Under the pieces are notes generated by a model that was not told the origin of the DNA, did no database searches, and was given only the letters and a program-made list of their open reading frames with translations. Positions 32,001 through 44,854 of a stretch of DNA of 64,000 bases are shown here, one piece after another. Source of the DNA: Gnetum montanum (Eukaryota; Streptophyta; Gnetopsida; Gnetales; Gnetaceae). The number at the start of each line of letters is the position of its first letter. Positions within the stretch are counted from its first letter, which is position 1. The stretch spans positions 1,474,592 to 1,538,591 of the forward strand of contig MNCI01015910.1 of the NCBI GenBank assembly GCA_015680685.1, in the 5' to 3' direction. A program made the position numbers and the translations under genes.

Positions 32001-33200
32001 GATGGATACATAATGTTGAAGCAAGTTTTAGAAAAAATGAGAATGTGATTCAAAAGACGTCAAACCTTAGGCATTGATCCTTCCTAATGCATGAAAGAAA
32101 AGCCACCTATTCTTTAGTGATATAATCCCAACAAGTTTTTCTACTATCATGAGGCTTTCAAGCCATTATACTAGGGATTGTAACACTGAACATTGGTAGA
32201 AATAGAAGCAATTGTATTCAAAACTCCTGTCCAACCCAATAACCCAAACATGAAAATTTATCAAGATCCTCTAAATTCCCATTCAAGGATAATTTCAACC
32301 TTCCACCTAAAATCCAAAGAAAATCATCCACGAACTTCCTTTGTGGTTTAAATGGATTCCTCCTATTATCAGTCTCCCTCATCCTCTCATTTTACCCCAA
32401 TTAGGCCTAAGAAGCCTTTTGTAATTAATCTTCCTTATAATAATGCCAACATCCCTCCTCCTTAGAATGTACAAAGGACTTCATTAGTCATTAATATCAC
32501 TTCTCACTATGATAAAGTTCCTATGCCATCTTAGCATACTTTCTCTTATTCTCCCTCTCCTCCAAGAAACATAGTTCTCATGCCTACTCACCTTGTTCAT
32601 TATCCTTCTATCTTACCCTATGCTATGTGTCCAACATATCATTCTTTCATTTCACCCAAGAAATAAGAGCTTCCCTTACTTTCTACCCCTACTTCACCTA
32701 TTAGAATCCTAACAAGGGCTAAAAGGGAGGCAATAGTTGATGACAAGGAGAAAGAGAAGAAAATGGATATCAAGCCAAACAAAAAAAGAAGTTTCATTAC
32801 AAAATCCATCAAATGTAAATACCCATGTTTCCATTGTCATCTCAACTCCATCAACCATATCTAATGTTGTTCCTCTTACACTAGCTTCGAGAAACACAAC
32901 CTCTGGAAATAAGGTTATGTGTAAAATTGTCACTATCATGAAGTTAAAAGGGACAAAACTTTTCCTCTTTTATCTCATTTCTACTTCAAACGAACATTTT
33001 TTGGTGTTAGAGGAGCTACTAAAGTCCATGATGGTGCCTTTGCATATTTGGCCTCATGTTCATGCAATCTCATTGGTGCTTAATAATCCATACTATGAAG
33101 CTAACGATTTAGTCTTTAGGGAAAATAATAAAAATACATTCTACTATAGGTATCATGTGCCAACTTCTAATTTACAACATCATATAGATCAAAGATAACA
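32001..33200 (+). pseudogene. E gag-protease linker, not confidently assigned
   Basis: This is a Pro/Ser/Tyr-rich reading in several frames (32200-32700), then a 153-codon open frame at 32737-33198. That frame contains HFLVLEELLKSMMVPLHI, which faintly resembles the segment before the protease in Tat elements. No zinc knuckle is visible. Confidence 0.4.
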
Positions 33201-33790
33201 TGTTGCTACTATTAATGCATATGGATGATGGAGTCGAAACTAATGTCATATCATGAGCAGTCATTGAAGATCTTGACCTTGAAAAATAGGTCACATACTC
33301 TAACTGCAATTCTTCTCTAGTTTTATTTAATGGTGCTAGAGTAAAAATCATAGGAGCAATAAAATTACCTTTTTCTATAAGAAATATGATCACATCGAAG
33401 GTCATATTTACTATCATTAGAGATTCATCTAGAACTAATGTTATTCTAGAATGATCTTAGTTCATATACCATCATGTTGTTTCATCACCCATACATCATG
33501 AATACTCTTCCCTTATAAAGATAGAGAAATAGTCTAACACGTAGATCCTGAAATCCTAGCTATCTCATGATTAGATGTATTAGAAGAAACTAGCTTAGGA
33601 TCTCAACTTACTTTTATTGGTCAAATGTCCTCAACAAAAGAAAATAAAGAATTTAATGCAACTATTCCTTTGTCATTTAGCAGCTACAAATTTCTGGATT
33701 TAAGATTTGATAAGTTAGAAATTATTGAATCTGCTAAGAACATGAAGGTTTTCACTAAATTTGATGCTACAAAATCCATCAATAAGGCAT
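33201..33790 (+). pseudogene. Aspartic protease of element E
   Basis: At about 33220, MDDGVETNVIS occupies the place of the D-x-G-A-x-x-N-V-I active site of Tat-type proteases. It is followed by VLFNGARVKIIGAI and IIRDSSRTNVILE, the usual second half ending before the R-x-W-L-H segment. Stops are present (for example about 33255). Confidence 0.65.
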
Positions 33791-34871
33791 TGTAGTCTTA
33801 AATATTTTCTCTTATTTCACTATTTTATCTATATTTATATTTTATGTTTGTGTATGTTTCTTTGTATGAAATTACTTTTAGCTTCTTTACATTAGCTCAG
33901 TTATCTCACCTTTTTATTTCAATCATATCTACTTATTTAGCACAATCTTGATTATCATCTTGCTCTAGTATTTACTCTTTTTTGTATCACATTTTAGCAC
34001 ATGTTTCATATAGTATTTTCTTCATTTTTTCCTTAAAAATCACAAAGTTACAAACATAAAAAATTAAGAAAAAAATAAATAAATAAACTTAAAAATCCCA
34101 TAGACATAGAAAACTATAAATACATAAAACACGAAACCCATAAATAATAGTTCCATATAACATGATTTTCAATTCCCGATCAAATTTCATGCAAGTACAT
34201 TTCCATGTAGATCTACCACATTTAGCAAAAACGTAGAGGCTAAAGCAAAACTAACCATCCTAATATTTTCTCCTCTTAATTGCATGCTAAATACTTGGAA
34301 ATTTGGTTACTTTCAATTTTCAATTTTTCATGCCTTATAAATTTTTGAGTTCTGGTTTTACCTTAAAAACTTAGAAAATTTTTCTAACTCCTCTACCCCA
34401 ATTCCATTTCACAAAAAATTGTCCTACTTTTCCAACCTTAGAAAATTTCTCCATACCCTGTCATAAAATGTTTCAATCTTTTCCCCCCTATTTGGACTTA
34501 GAAATTTTTTTCCACAATCCTCTCCTTTTCTTATGTAAATTTATTATTTTTCTCTCCTCAATGTCTTCGAAAATTTTCTAGCCCTTCTATCTTTCCAAAA
34601 CTTAGAGAATTTCCTAAAACTCTTCTCTTTTCCAAAGTTGGAAAATTTTCTACCTCTCTCTCCATACTTAGGTAAATTTGTCAATCTTCCCTAAAACTTA
34701 AAATCTTCTTCCCATCTCTACCTTGAAAAATTTCAAATTCTTTTATCTTTTAATTTATTTTTTTCTAACTCTTCCTATTTTGTGCAAGCAAACTTAAAAT
34801 CTTTTCTAGATCTCTTTCTCATTTTAATCTCACTTTCATGTAACTATTACTTTCTCTCTCTTGCTTTATAG
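33791..34871 (+). other. Putative intron between protease and RT of E
   Basis: About 1.1 kb of T-rich sequence without domain resemblance separates protease from the RT linker. It ends in the pyrimidine run TTACTTTCTCTCTCTTGC, then TTTATAG at 34871, a good plant 3' splice site. Ogre elements are known to have a spliced intron at this place in pol. I cannot identify a clean donor near 33780-33800. Confidence 0.5.
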
Positions 34872-35900
34872 GCCATGAATCCTAAGTTACTCTATCATCT
34901 GCATGAACCACTAGCCTTGGATGGGGCCCATGGCTAAATCTCTTAGTCTCTCAATAAGGATTTAATTAATTTTCACTCCTTGACCCCTTAGATTCTATCA
35001 CCTCAATCCTTGATATCATCGAGGAAGACTTAATCCCTTAAAATAACCTTCCCTTCTTGGATTGTAAACCCATTTTGACTAATGATTCGTTACTAGATCT
35101 CACTATAACAAATCACAAAAATGAGAAAATGATCTTACAGCATGGGGCAAACCAACCTAACGATATTGAGAAATTTATTCTAGAAATACTTAGAAAAAAA
35201 TATATCACCTTTGCATGGGGATATGATGACATGTTTGATATTGATCCCATTCTTGTCCAACATAACATAATACTTGAGGAGGAATCCAAACCTGCCAAGT
35301 AAAAAGCCCAAAAAATCAATCCTAATCTAGCCTTAGCTATAAAAGATAAGATCACTAGACTTTACAATGTTGGATTTATACATCCCATAGATTACTTTGA
35401 TTGGATATCCAACATAGTGGTCGTTCCTAAGAAAAATGGAGCTATTAGGATATGCATTGATTTTCGTGACCTCAACAAAGTGATATTAAAAGATGATTTT
35501 TCATTGTCCAAAATTGTTCAAATCATGGACATAATGGTAGGTCATTTTTTACTTAGTTTCATGGATGGTTTTTTAGGCTAAAATCAAATTCAAATCAATC
35601 TAGAGTATCAATTCTTCACAACTTTCATGACCCCATGGGGAACATTCTATTACACAAAAATGTCTTTTGGGCTTAAGAATGCTAGAACAACATACTAATA
35701 TGTCAAGGCCTTTATCTTTAGTGAGATTATGTTTAAAACTATCAACAATTATGTGAATGATTTAACAATCAAGTCAATCATTGAAACCAATCATCCCACC
35801 AACTTAGTATAAGTTATGATTCATTGCCATAAATATAACCACTTCTTTAATCCCAAGAAATGCATTTTTGGTATAGAAAAAGTTTGATATTAGAATTTAT
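34872..35900 (+). pseudogene. Reverse transcriptase of element E
   Basis: After the acceptor-like site come the pre-RT segment (35057-35302), then YNVGFIHPIDYFDWISNIVV, VPKKNGAIRICIDFRDLNKV, FMTPWGTFYYTKMSFGLKNA and NYVNDLTIKS. The last is the active site YVDD changed to YVND at 35750-35761, so it could not polymerise DNA. Stops occur at 35300 and about 35580. Confidence 0.85.
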
Positions 35901-36089
35901 AGTTTCAACTAACATTATGGTAGTAGCTCCCAAAAAGTCAAAGAAATCTTGAACCTCCCACATCTAAGTATGTTAAAGACATGCATATTCTACAAGGTAG
36001 ACTCCAATCCATCCTCTATTTCATATTTCATATGTAATCTAACTAATCAGTTTCATCCCCTTTCTTACCTTCTTAAAAATGAATGACAT

Positions 36090-36420
36090 TCAACTAAGAC
36101 TTAAAGTATCAAGAGGATTTCAAAACAATCAAACATGCCCTTATCAATCTTCCTATCATCTATCCTCCTCAATTTGATCTTTCTTTCTATCTCTATCTTT
36201 CCAAGTCTAATCACTCTATTGTAGCCATGCTTTGCCAATGATGTAAAGATGTTGTTGATCTTCCTATCTATCACATCTCTCATCCCTTCTCTAATTATGA
36301 AACACGTTATAAAAACATGAAAAAATCTTTCCTAGGCCTTGTCTTTACACTCAAGAAATGGATATACTACATACAGGGGGAAAAAGCTACATCATTTGCT
36401 AAGACAACATTTTACAATCC
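36090..36420 (+). pseudogene. First RNase H (gypsy type) of element E
   Basis: FDLSFYLYLSKSNHSIVAML, PIYHISHPFSNYETRYKNM and KSFLGLVFTLKKWIYYI give the order of the gypsy RNase H that follows RT. The catalytic Asp of the first strand is replaced (YLSKSNHS). A 230-base gap with no clear domain lies between RT and this block. Confidence 0.65.
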
Positions 36421-36519
36421 ATTATCATCAATCCATACAATAACAACCCCATGGAAAAATGGAAAACTCTTTTAACTGAATTTAACTTATCATACCTTTC
36501 CAAATACTCAATTAAGGGA

Positions 36520-36830
36520 TAAGCCATCATGGGTCTACTTACTTTAGCCCCCCTCTCTAAACTATCTATTATAACTATCCAACCTTCTCTAGAGGAATCA
36601 AGTAAAGAAGAAATAGTTACTTCTTTGACTATGATATTGAAACATGAGGATTTTAATTCACACATGTATTTTGATGGTTCACACACAGCCCAATGTTCAA
36701 GTTCAACTTATCTTTTAAATTGCCAAGGTATGAATCCAATTTATCAAACTTATAAATTTAATTTTCCATGTATTAATAATGTGGCAGAATACGAAGGTAT
36801 CAAATGAGGTTTGCTCTAGCTCTTCAACCT
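36520..36830 (+). pseudogene. Second RNase H (archaeal type) of element E
   Basis: The open frame 36529-36807 contains HMYFDGSHTAQCSSS and FNFPCINNVAEYEGIK. These match the Y-F-D-G-S start and the T-N-N-x-A-E-Y-E-A-L block of the second RNase H carried by Tat-lineage elements. This doubling is the main evidence for assigning E to that lineage. Confidence 0.75.
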
Positions 36831-38306
36831 TAAATCAAAAAGCCTTCTATGTATGGTGGTTCCCAATTAGTCATATTCCAAGTAAATAATGAATACAATT
36901 ACAAAGCTAAATACCATCAACCTTCTCTAGACTTAGCAAAAAATTTGATTTCTTAGTTTGATTTATGCTTACTCATGTACATCCATCACTTAGAAAACAT
37001 GGTTGCTGATGCACTAGTTAATTTTTCTCTTCTTGTCGATCCTACTTTTCTTAATGATTATTTATCGCATTCAACATAAGATACACCTGTTACACTCTTA
37101 AATACATAACACATTATCTTACTTAACTTAGGAGAAGATGAATAATACTATGATATTGTACAATACTTTCAAACTAGAGAAACTTCTAAAAATCTATCTC
37201 ATTCACAAAATAATTTTCTTTTTAAACATTCTAAACAATTTTGTATTGTTCATCCTAGCATTTTATGTCACATCTCTATGTCACTTGTTCTTCTACATTG
37301 TCTAAGTCATGAAGAAGTCAAAAACATGTTAGAACAAGTTCCTTCTGGCATATGTGGAGGTTATTTTAGTCTCATAGTCTCTAGTAGTTCATGTCATTTT
37401 ATTAGGTTACTGGTGGCCTATGATATCTAGGGACACACATACAATAGTTAAGATTTATGATACATATCAATGTCATGCTCCACTTATTTCTGTTCAATCT
37501 GAAGAGCTTATGACATCTAAAATCATACGACCTTTCCAAAAATGGGGATTAGATCTCATAGATTATATTAATCCTCCATCTTCTTCTAGTCATTAGTTTA
37601 CTTTAACATCTACTGAATATTTTACTAATTGGGTTGAAGTTATTCCTTTAAAAATTGCAACTTCTAAGTATGTTTTTTGTTTTATCTTAGATCATATAAT
37701 CACTCTCTTTGGTATCCCTCTATAAATCATGACTGATAATGAACCTCAATTCAAGACCAAAGAACTAACAAAATTTTATGATTAATACCAAATTACCCAA
37801 TCATTCTCATCTTTGTATTACTTACAATCTAATGGGTAAGCTAAATCAACCAATAAATCCCTCATCCATTTACTCAAATTTATGGTTGAAAAATCCCAAT
37901 GTAGCTATCATACTTAGTTATCTCATGCCATTTGGATATACCATACTACCTTTTGAACAACAAAAAACTAAACACCTTTCATGTTTACCTATGGATTAAA
38001 AGCTATGTCTTCAGTGGAGTTGAATGTGCCTCTCTTCATGTGGCCTTGAACAATTGGATGATGAACAAGGAGAATGATAATATACATTATGTTGAGCTAG
38101 AAACACTTGAGAAAAATTATAAGCAAGTACCAATCAATATCCAAAATTATCAAGAAGTCATGCCCCATCACCATGACAAGCATGTTAGACTTAGAGACAT
38201 CAAGGAAAGTGACCTTGTTCTTAGGCATTTTCCTAATGCCATGATGACCAAGTTCTCACCTAACTACTTAGGCTCCTTCATTGTCATTAATGACCTAAGA
38301 AACTGA
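36831..38306 (+). pseudogene. Integrase region of element E
   Basis: 36831-37230 is a poorly readable continuation. From about 37300 come the zinc-binding end (SHEEVKNMLEQVPSGICGG...YDTYQCH), the first catalytic block WGLDLIDYI (about 37543), then FTNWVEVIPL, the second block MTDNEPQF (about 37730), and LQSNG.AKSTNKSLI (about 37825), where the usual Glu is replaced by Lys. The 3' part 37932-38306 has DLVLRHFPNAMMTKFSPNYL, the C-terminal core of Tat integrases. It is inactive. Confidence 0.78.
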
Positions 38307-39301
38307 GAATACTACTTAGCCAATTAAGATAGGAACCAATGCTCAAACCAAGTGAACAAAACATACCCTAAAAAATACTACATTTGAGATCAAAAGAAAG
38401 AGAGAGAAAATAATTATAAAAGAAAGGAAAAAAACCAAAGAGATCAAGCATCATCAATTTTTCTCTAACTCTTTTCCCATATCATCTATATTTTATTGCA
38501 CTATTTTTACTTCCTCTCCTTATCTTACTTCTCCTCTCTTTTTCTCTTTATTTTCTACTATTTTTCTTCTATCTTTTTTATTGATTTGTGTCTGCCTTTT
38601 CAATCTCTTCCTTTCTCATTCTACTTTCTTCTACATCACACTATGATGAGGATATTAATAAGCAATCTACCTCATGTAGTGAGCAATGAGTATTGTACCA
38701 TTTTTTAACTCCATGTAAGGGCATGTTAAGTTTGAGTTGGACAAGGAGAGAATAAAATCTGTAAAGCATCAACAATCATTAAAGTGTGGAACTTTGCCTT
38801 GCCCTCCTCCTATGACATAGCACATTATCTTGATGTATAGGTGACATCCCTCATTTCCTTATCCAATATTATTATTTTCACAAATTTGTAACTCTATTTT
38901 TTATTTCTCCTCTTTCACTTTTCTATTCTTCCTCTAACTAACTTTCCTACTTTCCTCTCGTTAGCATGTTTAGTGAGAATTGAGTGACTTATTCTATTTT
39001 GGTAAGGGTGTGTTGAGGGCATGAGTGGGATAGTGTGTGAATATAATAAATGACTTCCTTTTGATCATCTTGAGTATAGGATTTAGCCATGCCCCCTTTT
39101 TGTGGCATAACACTATCCTCATGATTGATGTGTATCAATGATAGCCTAATATTGTTTCCTTCCCTCCCCCATACCCCCCTTTCATTCTTTTTATTTTTTT
39201 ATTATTTTTATTCTCTTTTTTAGGTATCTCAATTTAGAATTTCATCTCTTTTTGATGAATCCTCCTTCAACACTTCAATAGTATCTATCAAGAGGGGGTA
39301 A
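38307..39301 (+). other. Noncoding 3' region and polypurine tract of E
   Basis: I see no gene. The segment is T-rich (38480-38600 and 39160-39260) and ends in AAGAGGGGGTAA immediately before the 3' LTR at 39302, a plausible polypurine tract. Confidence 0.6.
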
Positions 39302-40909
39302 TGTTGTATCTAATTTTTTTTTTTTGGACTTGAAATGAAACTAAGTGTGGTTTCAACCATCTTTCATAAGGATTTGAGCCCTAAATCCCCCAAATAAATC
39401 ATCACAAGACATACTCTTAGCTCCAAGGGGACATTGGGAACCATCTAAGTTCATAATCCAACTTATGAACTAACTTTTTCATGATCTCTAAAAAACTTTA
39501 GAACCAAAATTCTTCTCAATGTTGGAGTTGATCAAGACCAAAATAATTCTAAATGATGGAGCTATTGTATATTCTACATCATGCAAGACTACCAATTGTA
39601 CATCCTAAGCTCCTTTGGCATCATAGAGTTTGAATTTGGCAAATTTGGTAGTTTGACTTCATGATCCTAAGGTCGAAATATTTCTAAGTGTTAGAACAAA
39701 TGAGATGTCAAATTGGATTTTTTTTGACACCATGAAATAAAATGTCCCAAAAATACCTTTCAAGATACATTTTTCACCTTCAGAGATCTTGAAGAACCAT
39801 TCCAAGTCATATCCCAACTTTAAGGCCTTAAATCTAGCAACTTTGGAAAAATTCGAAAAAATGTTAAAAATTTTTCTAACTCTAGGAAGTAATGCTAATG
39901 TTGCATCAGCATCAATGCCAAAAGCACCATTACTGGGACTTTCAAATCTCACCAAAACTATGTTTCAACATGCATCATAAACCCCCAAGGCCAAGATACT
40001 CATCAGCAACAATTTTAGCACTCAAAGCTTCTGGAGTTTGCACTTTTGTAAGTTTTATAAAACTTGAAAAATTAGCATGTTTGGCTAAGTATATGATACT
40101 CACAAGATCAAAACTCATCTTGACATCTTTGAATCATTCCATACACTAGGTTTACAACTTCCACTACTCTATGGATCTCTATGCACTTTAAAATTACCAT
40201 CTTGATGCATTTTGGGGTCAATTTCGGCCTTTTCAAAGTTAGAATTTTTGGCTAGAAAAATTGTTAAAATTTTTTCTAACTCTAGGAACAAACACTAACA
40301 CTATGTCAAAGTCAATGTCAACATTAGTGCCAGTATCATCATAACTAGGGCTTCCAAATCTTGCTAAATTTATATCTTGATGTGCACCATGGATCCCTAA
40401 GGCTAAGATGACTCATCGGCAGCAATTTCAATGCTCTAATCTTCCAAAATTTGCACTTTTTGTAAGTTTTAAAAAACTTGGAAAACTAGCATTTTTGGCT
40501 AAGTATAGGACACTAGCAAGATCACAACTCATCTTAGCATCTCCAAATCATCCTATACATTAGGTTTACAACTTCCATTGATCTATGGATCTCTAAGTGC
40601 TTCTAAATTACCATCTTGACATATTTTAGGGTCAAATTTGACCTCTCCAGAGTTAAAATTTTCAACCAAAAAAATTATCAAAATTTTTTTAACTCTAGAA
40701 GCAAAAAATGTATTAGCATCAACACTAATGTCAACATCAACGTTACTATCAACATCACCTTAACAAATTACCATGTTCACTAAAACCAAAGATTACACTT
40801 GCTATATTTGAACCTAGAGATAAGTTACACTTAACTCCAAGTTCAACTTTAGCAATCCTAAGTTAAATTTGGAAAATCCAAGGATATAAATAGAAGCTCA
40901 AAACATAAG
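39302..40909 (+). repeat. 3' LTR of element E, first part
   Basis: It begins TGTTGTATC after the purine tract and follows the 5' LTR to AAACATAAG, where D is inserted. The uninterrupted sequence is visible in the 5' LTR at 28761-28775. It has only two of the long tandem units. Confidence 0.75.
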
Positions 40910-41910
40910 TGATGAATCATCAATTAGCTGGGTTATCTAATAAAAAGTCAACTTTTTGGTTGGCTTTGATATCTTAGCCCCAATATCCTAGCCCCAATAT
41001 CTTGGCTCTAATATCTTAGTCCCAATAACACTGCCCTGATAACAAGGTCTTGATAACTGGGCCCCATCAACACAGTCTGTTGCATCGACTAGGCCTCGTC
41101 AACGTATTCTATTGCATCAATGCAGCCCTATCAACGTAGTGTCTATTTTCCTCTATAAATACACACTCACAGCCATGCTTATGGAATTCTTTGGTCAATA
41201 GAGTAGTTGAACTCTTGCAATTTTATTCCATAATCTTAGAGAATAGTCAGTGAGTGCCCGCAGTGTGGATCTGAGTCAATTGTATGACATCTTATTTGAG
41301 TGGCAATGTACTTGGACACATTCCATGAATGAAAATAAGATCAAGATTGATTCTTATTCATTGCAACACTTTACCTTAGATTAAATTTACTTTCCATGAA
41401 ATTTACATTTCATGTACTTAGTTAATATTTATGTTTCCATGCATATTAATGAATTGGTAGAATGAGTGCAACTAGTTTCGAGCATAAACATGTATTTGCT
41501 TAGTAATCCCAATAATGTTATTGCTTGGTTTGCCCAGTAGCATAGTACTTGGTAATCCTAGTAGTGAATACATGGGCTTAGGACATGTATGATGAGCTAG
41601 GAACAGACACCCATCCCTGTAGGCTAGTTTAGACTTTACTTTCCATTCTTAATTAGTTTAAACAAATTATTTCTTTATTATCATTAGGAGTAGCATAAGG
41701 TCGAAACAACGTCAACAATCATATGCCTCACTCTAGACTAAACCATATGTGACAAAGCTACCACTAGTCCAAGTGGGAAGATAATGAACTATGATCAAGG
41801 CATAATGATCTAGATGCCACAACTAGTCCTATTCATGAAATTCAACCAAATCATGCATGAATGCTTGTGATTCATATTGTTGGGCGTAGGGGGTACCTCA
41901 CTGCTTATCA
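40910..41910 (+). repeat. 5' LTR of element D
   Basis: It runs from TGATGAATCATC to CTGCTTATCA. U3 has a 14-bp-period array (40968-41079) and TATAAATA at 41154-41161. The repeated phrase GGTAATCCTAGTAG lies in U5 (about 41505-41565). Confidence 0.9.
40968..41079 (+). repeat. 14-bp tandem array in the D U3, eight units
   Basis: Consecutive units start at 40968, 40982, 40996, 41010, 41024, 41038, 41052 and 41066. Early ones read GATATCTTAGCCCC or AATATCCTAGCCCC; later ones drift to GATAACTGGGCCCC and ATCAACACAGTCTG. The array continues less regularly, with 18-base steps, to about 41145. The 3' LTR has a longer version (about 47018-47220). Confidence 0.85.
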
Positions 41911-41911
41911 T

Positions 41912-41930
41912 GGGTGTCATTATCAGGGAT
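41912..41930 (+). other. Primer-binding site of D (tRNA-Asp type, degraded)
   Basis: GGGTGTCATTATCAGGGAT follows the LTR after one base. Against TGGCGCCGTTGCCGGGGAT it differs by one transversion at the first base and otherwise only by transitions. Confidence 0.7.
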
Positions 41931-42035
41931 GGTGCTAGTTATCTAGAATAGCTATATCATATACGATCACTATAAATGCATTAAAGAACTATCTTTGAGA
42001 AAATACTAAGTCACACACATTACAAACCAACAACA

Positions 42036-44854
42036 ATGTCTCTTTCACAAGCAAGTTATAATGCATCGTATGAAGAGAACATTCATTGAAAAACCAATGA
42101 GATATATAGTGAACAAAATTGGAGTGACCCACCTCATGTAGGAGTTTCATATGTTCATGACCACCCTAACTGTGCTCAAGGACTACATTCACCAATGGCA
42201 AACAATCCTAGAGGAGATGAAGTAAGTCCTAGACTAGGGAAGGCTTCAAGGCCTTGGACCTCCTCAATACCTAGAAAAGATAAATCAAGGGACCATGGAA
42301 AACATTATAGAAGCCATGGCAACTCTCTTAGTTCCTCATCTTCCTCTTCCTCTTTAATGTCTAGTTTTTACATAGATGAATGTAGGTATAGAGATCAAGC
42401 TCTACTATGGGGTCAAAATAAGAATAGAAATCAAACCTAGGGGAAAAATCAAAGACATCAAAATGAACATAGACAAAATCATCATAATTGAAAAAATAGA
42501 AATAGCAATTTTCACCATGCCACGTATGATGACGATGAACCCTTATTGGCCACTAAGAGCTTGATGTAGATCATAGAGGCAATTAAGATACCCCATAGGC
42601 ATTTTAGGGAGAGTCACATAAAAAGACTCAATATGAATAATATCCCTAAATTTTTTGGAAGCTATTACTCTGATCCACAACATCACTTACAAGCCTTCCA
42701 TGATGCCTGTGCCTTGAAAAATATTGAAAATAAGTGGTACAAGCTTCAGCTCCTCCCTAGGACACTAATAGATGAAGTTGAAAGTTGGTATAGGTCATTG
42801 GAACCAAGTTTCATCCACCAATGGTCCACAATGCTAGAGCTTTTTAACAAAAAATACCAAACCTATGCAAGAGTATCCAACCTAAGAAAACAAATCTAAG
42901 GGTGGAAGCAAGAAAGTCATGAACCCTTGAATGTGGCCTTGGATAGACATTATTTTTTACTACATAGATATCCTGACCATGATTTCTCTCAACAATAGAA
43001 ACTTTTTCACATCATAGATGGGCTTCATAATGAAATGAGGGAGACCCTTGGGATGTGTGCTCAAGGTTGATTATACGAATTAAAAGCCCATCAAATACAA
43101 AGGCTAATTGCATAGCTAGCAAAAGAAGAAGAAGAGCTATGTAAATAGAGAATGTTGAGAAATATCATTGGGATCCAACTCTTCAAAAGAAGAGGATCCA
43201 TATCTATGATGAGGAAAAAGAGGCAACTCACGATGAGGTGATTTCACAACAAACCTTACCATTGCAACAATCTCTTGATGAACTTCAAGAAAGACTAGAT
43301 AGGATGTCAAAGTGGATAAAATAAAAAGCTACAACTTTCATAGAAATTGTAAAGAAGAAGGTAATAAAAAATGAACCAAGCGATCACAATAAACGAATGA
43401 AGCAGAACTAAGAAACAACTAGGAACACTTATCAATAAATAGGAAACATGGTTGAAGAAAGTGAGGCTATAGACTTAACCACAGACAAAGATGATAGATG
43501 TGAAATTTGCATATATGATCACCCAAAGGGCCATTGCCCAGTCATATCACATCTACATGAGTATTGGGCTTTTGCATTAAATCCTAAATTCATACAAAAG
43601 CACATGCCCAAGAAATTTCCTTTTCCACATGGTAATTATAGATAGTCCCACAACCAATCATATTATCCTAGAGGGACTTATTACCAGCCTCAACAGTGTC
43701 ATCAACCATAGTGGCAAAACCCTACAGTCATGGAGAGGCCACCAAAAAACTAGTTGTACCCTTACTATCATCTGAACCCATACGGGCATTATGTTCAACA
43801 ACTTGTTTTCCCAACTGGTTCTACTTCCTCTACTTGAAATTGCTACTACCACTCTCCTGAATATCATCAACCCGCAACATCTTTTAAAGGATCACCACCT
43901 CACACCTCTCATCCTTCATCAGATCCTCAATATTCTTATACTTCCCTCCACCATATGTCACCACCAACAATATAGAAAGGTTCATCACCACGACATCAAT
44001 GAGAGAATGCCACTTGTGTTGTGAACATACACAAAAATGATAGTGCTAGTAGATCTCCACCACAATCTTAGAAACGTCCTTGCTTTAGGATGGTTCCCAC
44101 ACATAAGCACAACACTCGTGGACTTATTAACCCATCCAAACTAGCATAATACCAATCAAGTGCAACACCCTTCCTTTCACAACCAATGTTCTCCAATCAT
44201 ACGTAAAGGCCAACATCCATCATTACTCCAACACCTAAATGAAATGATGAACCTATCACTGTGGAGAGATAGAAGAATTCATCCATCACTACTAATAGTA
44301 AAGGATGCAGTTGTGGGATAGAAATTTAAAATATTAAGATAACTCACAAAAAAGTTCAAGAGTAGGTGTGTGAGCAAAAACCAATCTACGTAGTAGCTAC
44401 TAAACCAGAAGACACCCAATGGCTTGAAAATGAGAATATAAAATTATTTTAAATATGCATGGAGACAACTGATCTACTTATTAGTCCTAAACTTAAGAAA
44501 ATGGACCAAATAGATGACTTAGACATAAATATATTACACTTTGATTATACACCAAAAGAGGATATTAAACATCGAGACCTAGGAATTAAAATAGAAAATC
44601 AAGAAGAAGAACCAAACACATCTAGATCCTCCAAAATTAAAATACCTTTAAGTACAAATAAAGATACATCTATGAATGATTCAAATGAGACTATCACCAA
44701 TGTTAGATGTGCTACCACACAATTAATTAAATCAATAACAGTGATAGATGGAAAACTAGTGGTGTATAACCAAGGTATTGTGTAGTCCATCTCCCAAATG
44801 TGTGAACATAAGATTAGTCATGGGGGAGATGCTCCATCTTGGTTCAAGAACTAA
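42036..44854 (+). pseudogene. gag: gag of element D with extended C-terminus
   Basis: ATG at 42036 begins MSLSQASYN. A Ser-rich N-terminus is followed by DDDEPLLATKS, the core at 42633-42899 (NNIPKFFGSYYSDPQHHLQAF, VESWYRSLEPSF, LFNKKYQTYARVSNLRKQI), HIIDGLHNEMRETLG, and the knuckle CEICIYDHPKGHC near 43500 in another frame. A Tyr/Pro/His-rich tail ends about 44300. A further open frame 44459-44785, extended through one stop to TAA at 44852, is acidic and contains VIDGKLVVYNQ and SHGGDAPSWFKN. That part is absent from A and G and is not recognised. At least one frameshift occurs. Confidence 0.8.

Noticed and set aside
32737-33198. 153-codon frame considered as a host gene
   Set aside because: It lies between gag and protease of E on the same strand and is continuous with them in order; no host family is recognised.
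40968-41079. Regular short repeats that could suggest a CRISPR array
   Set aside because: The units are only 14 bases, contiguous, without unique spacers, and lie in the U3 of a plant LTR beside a TATA box.
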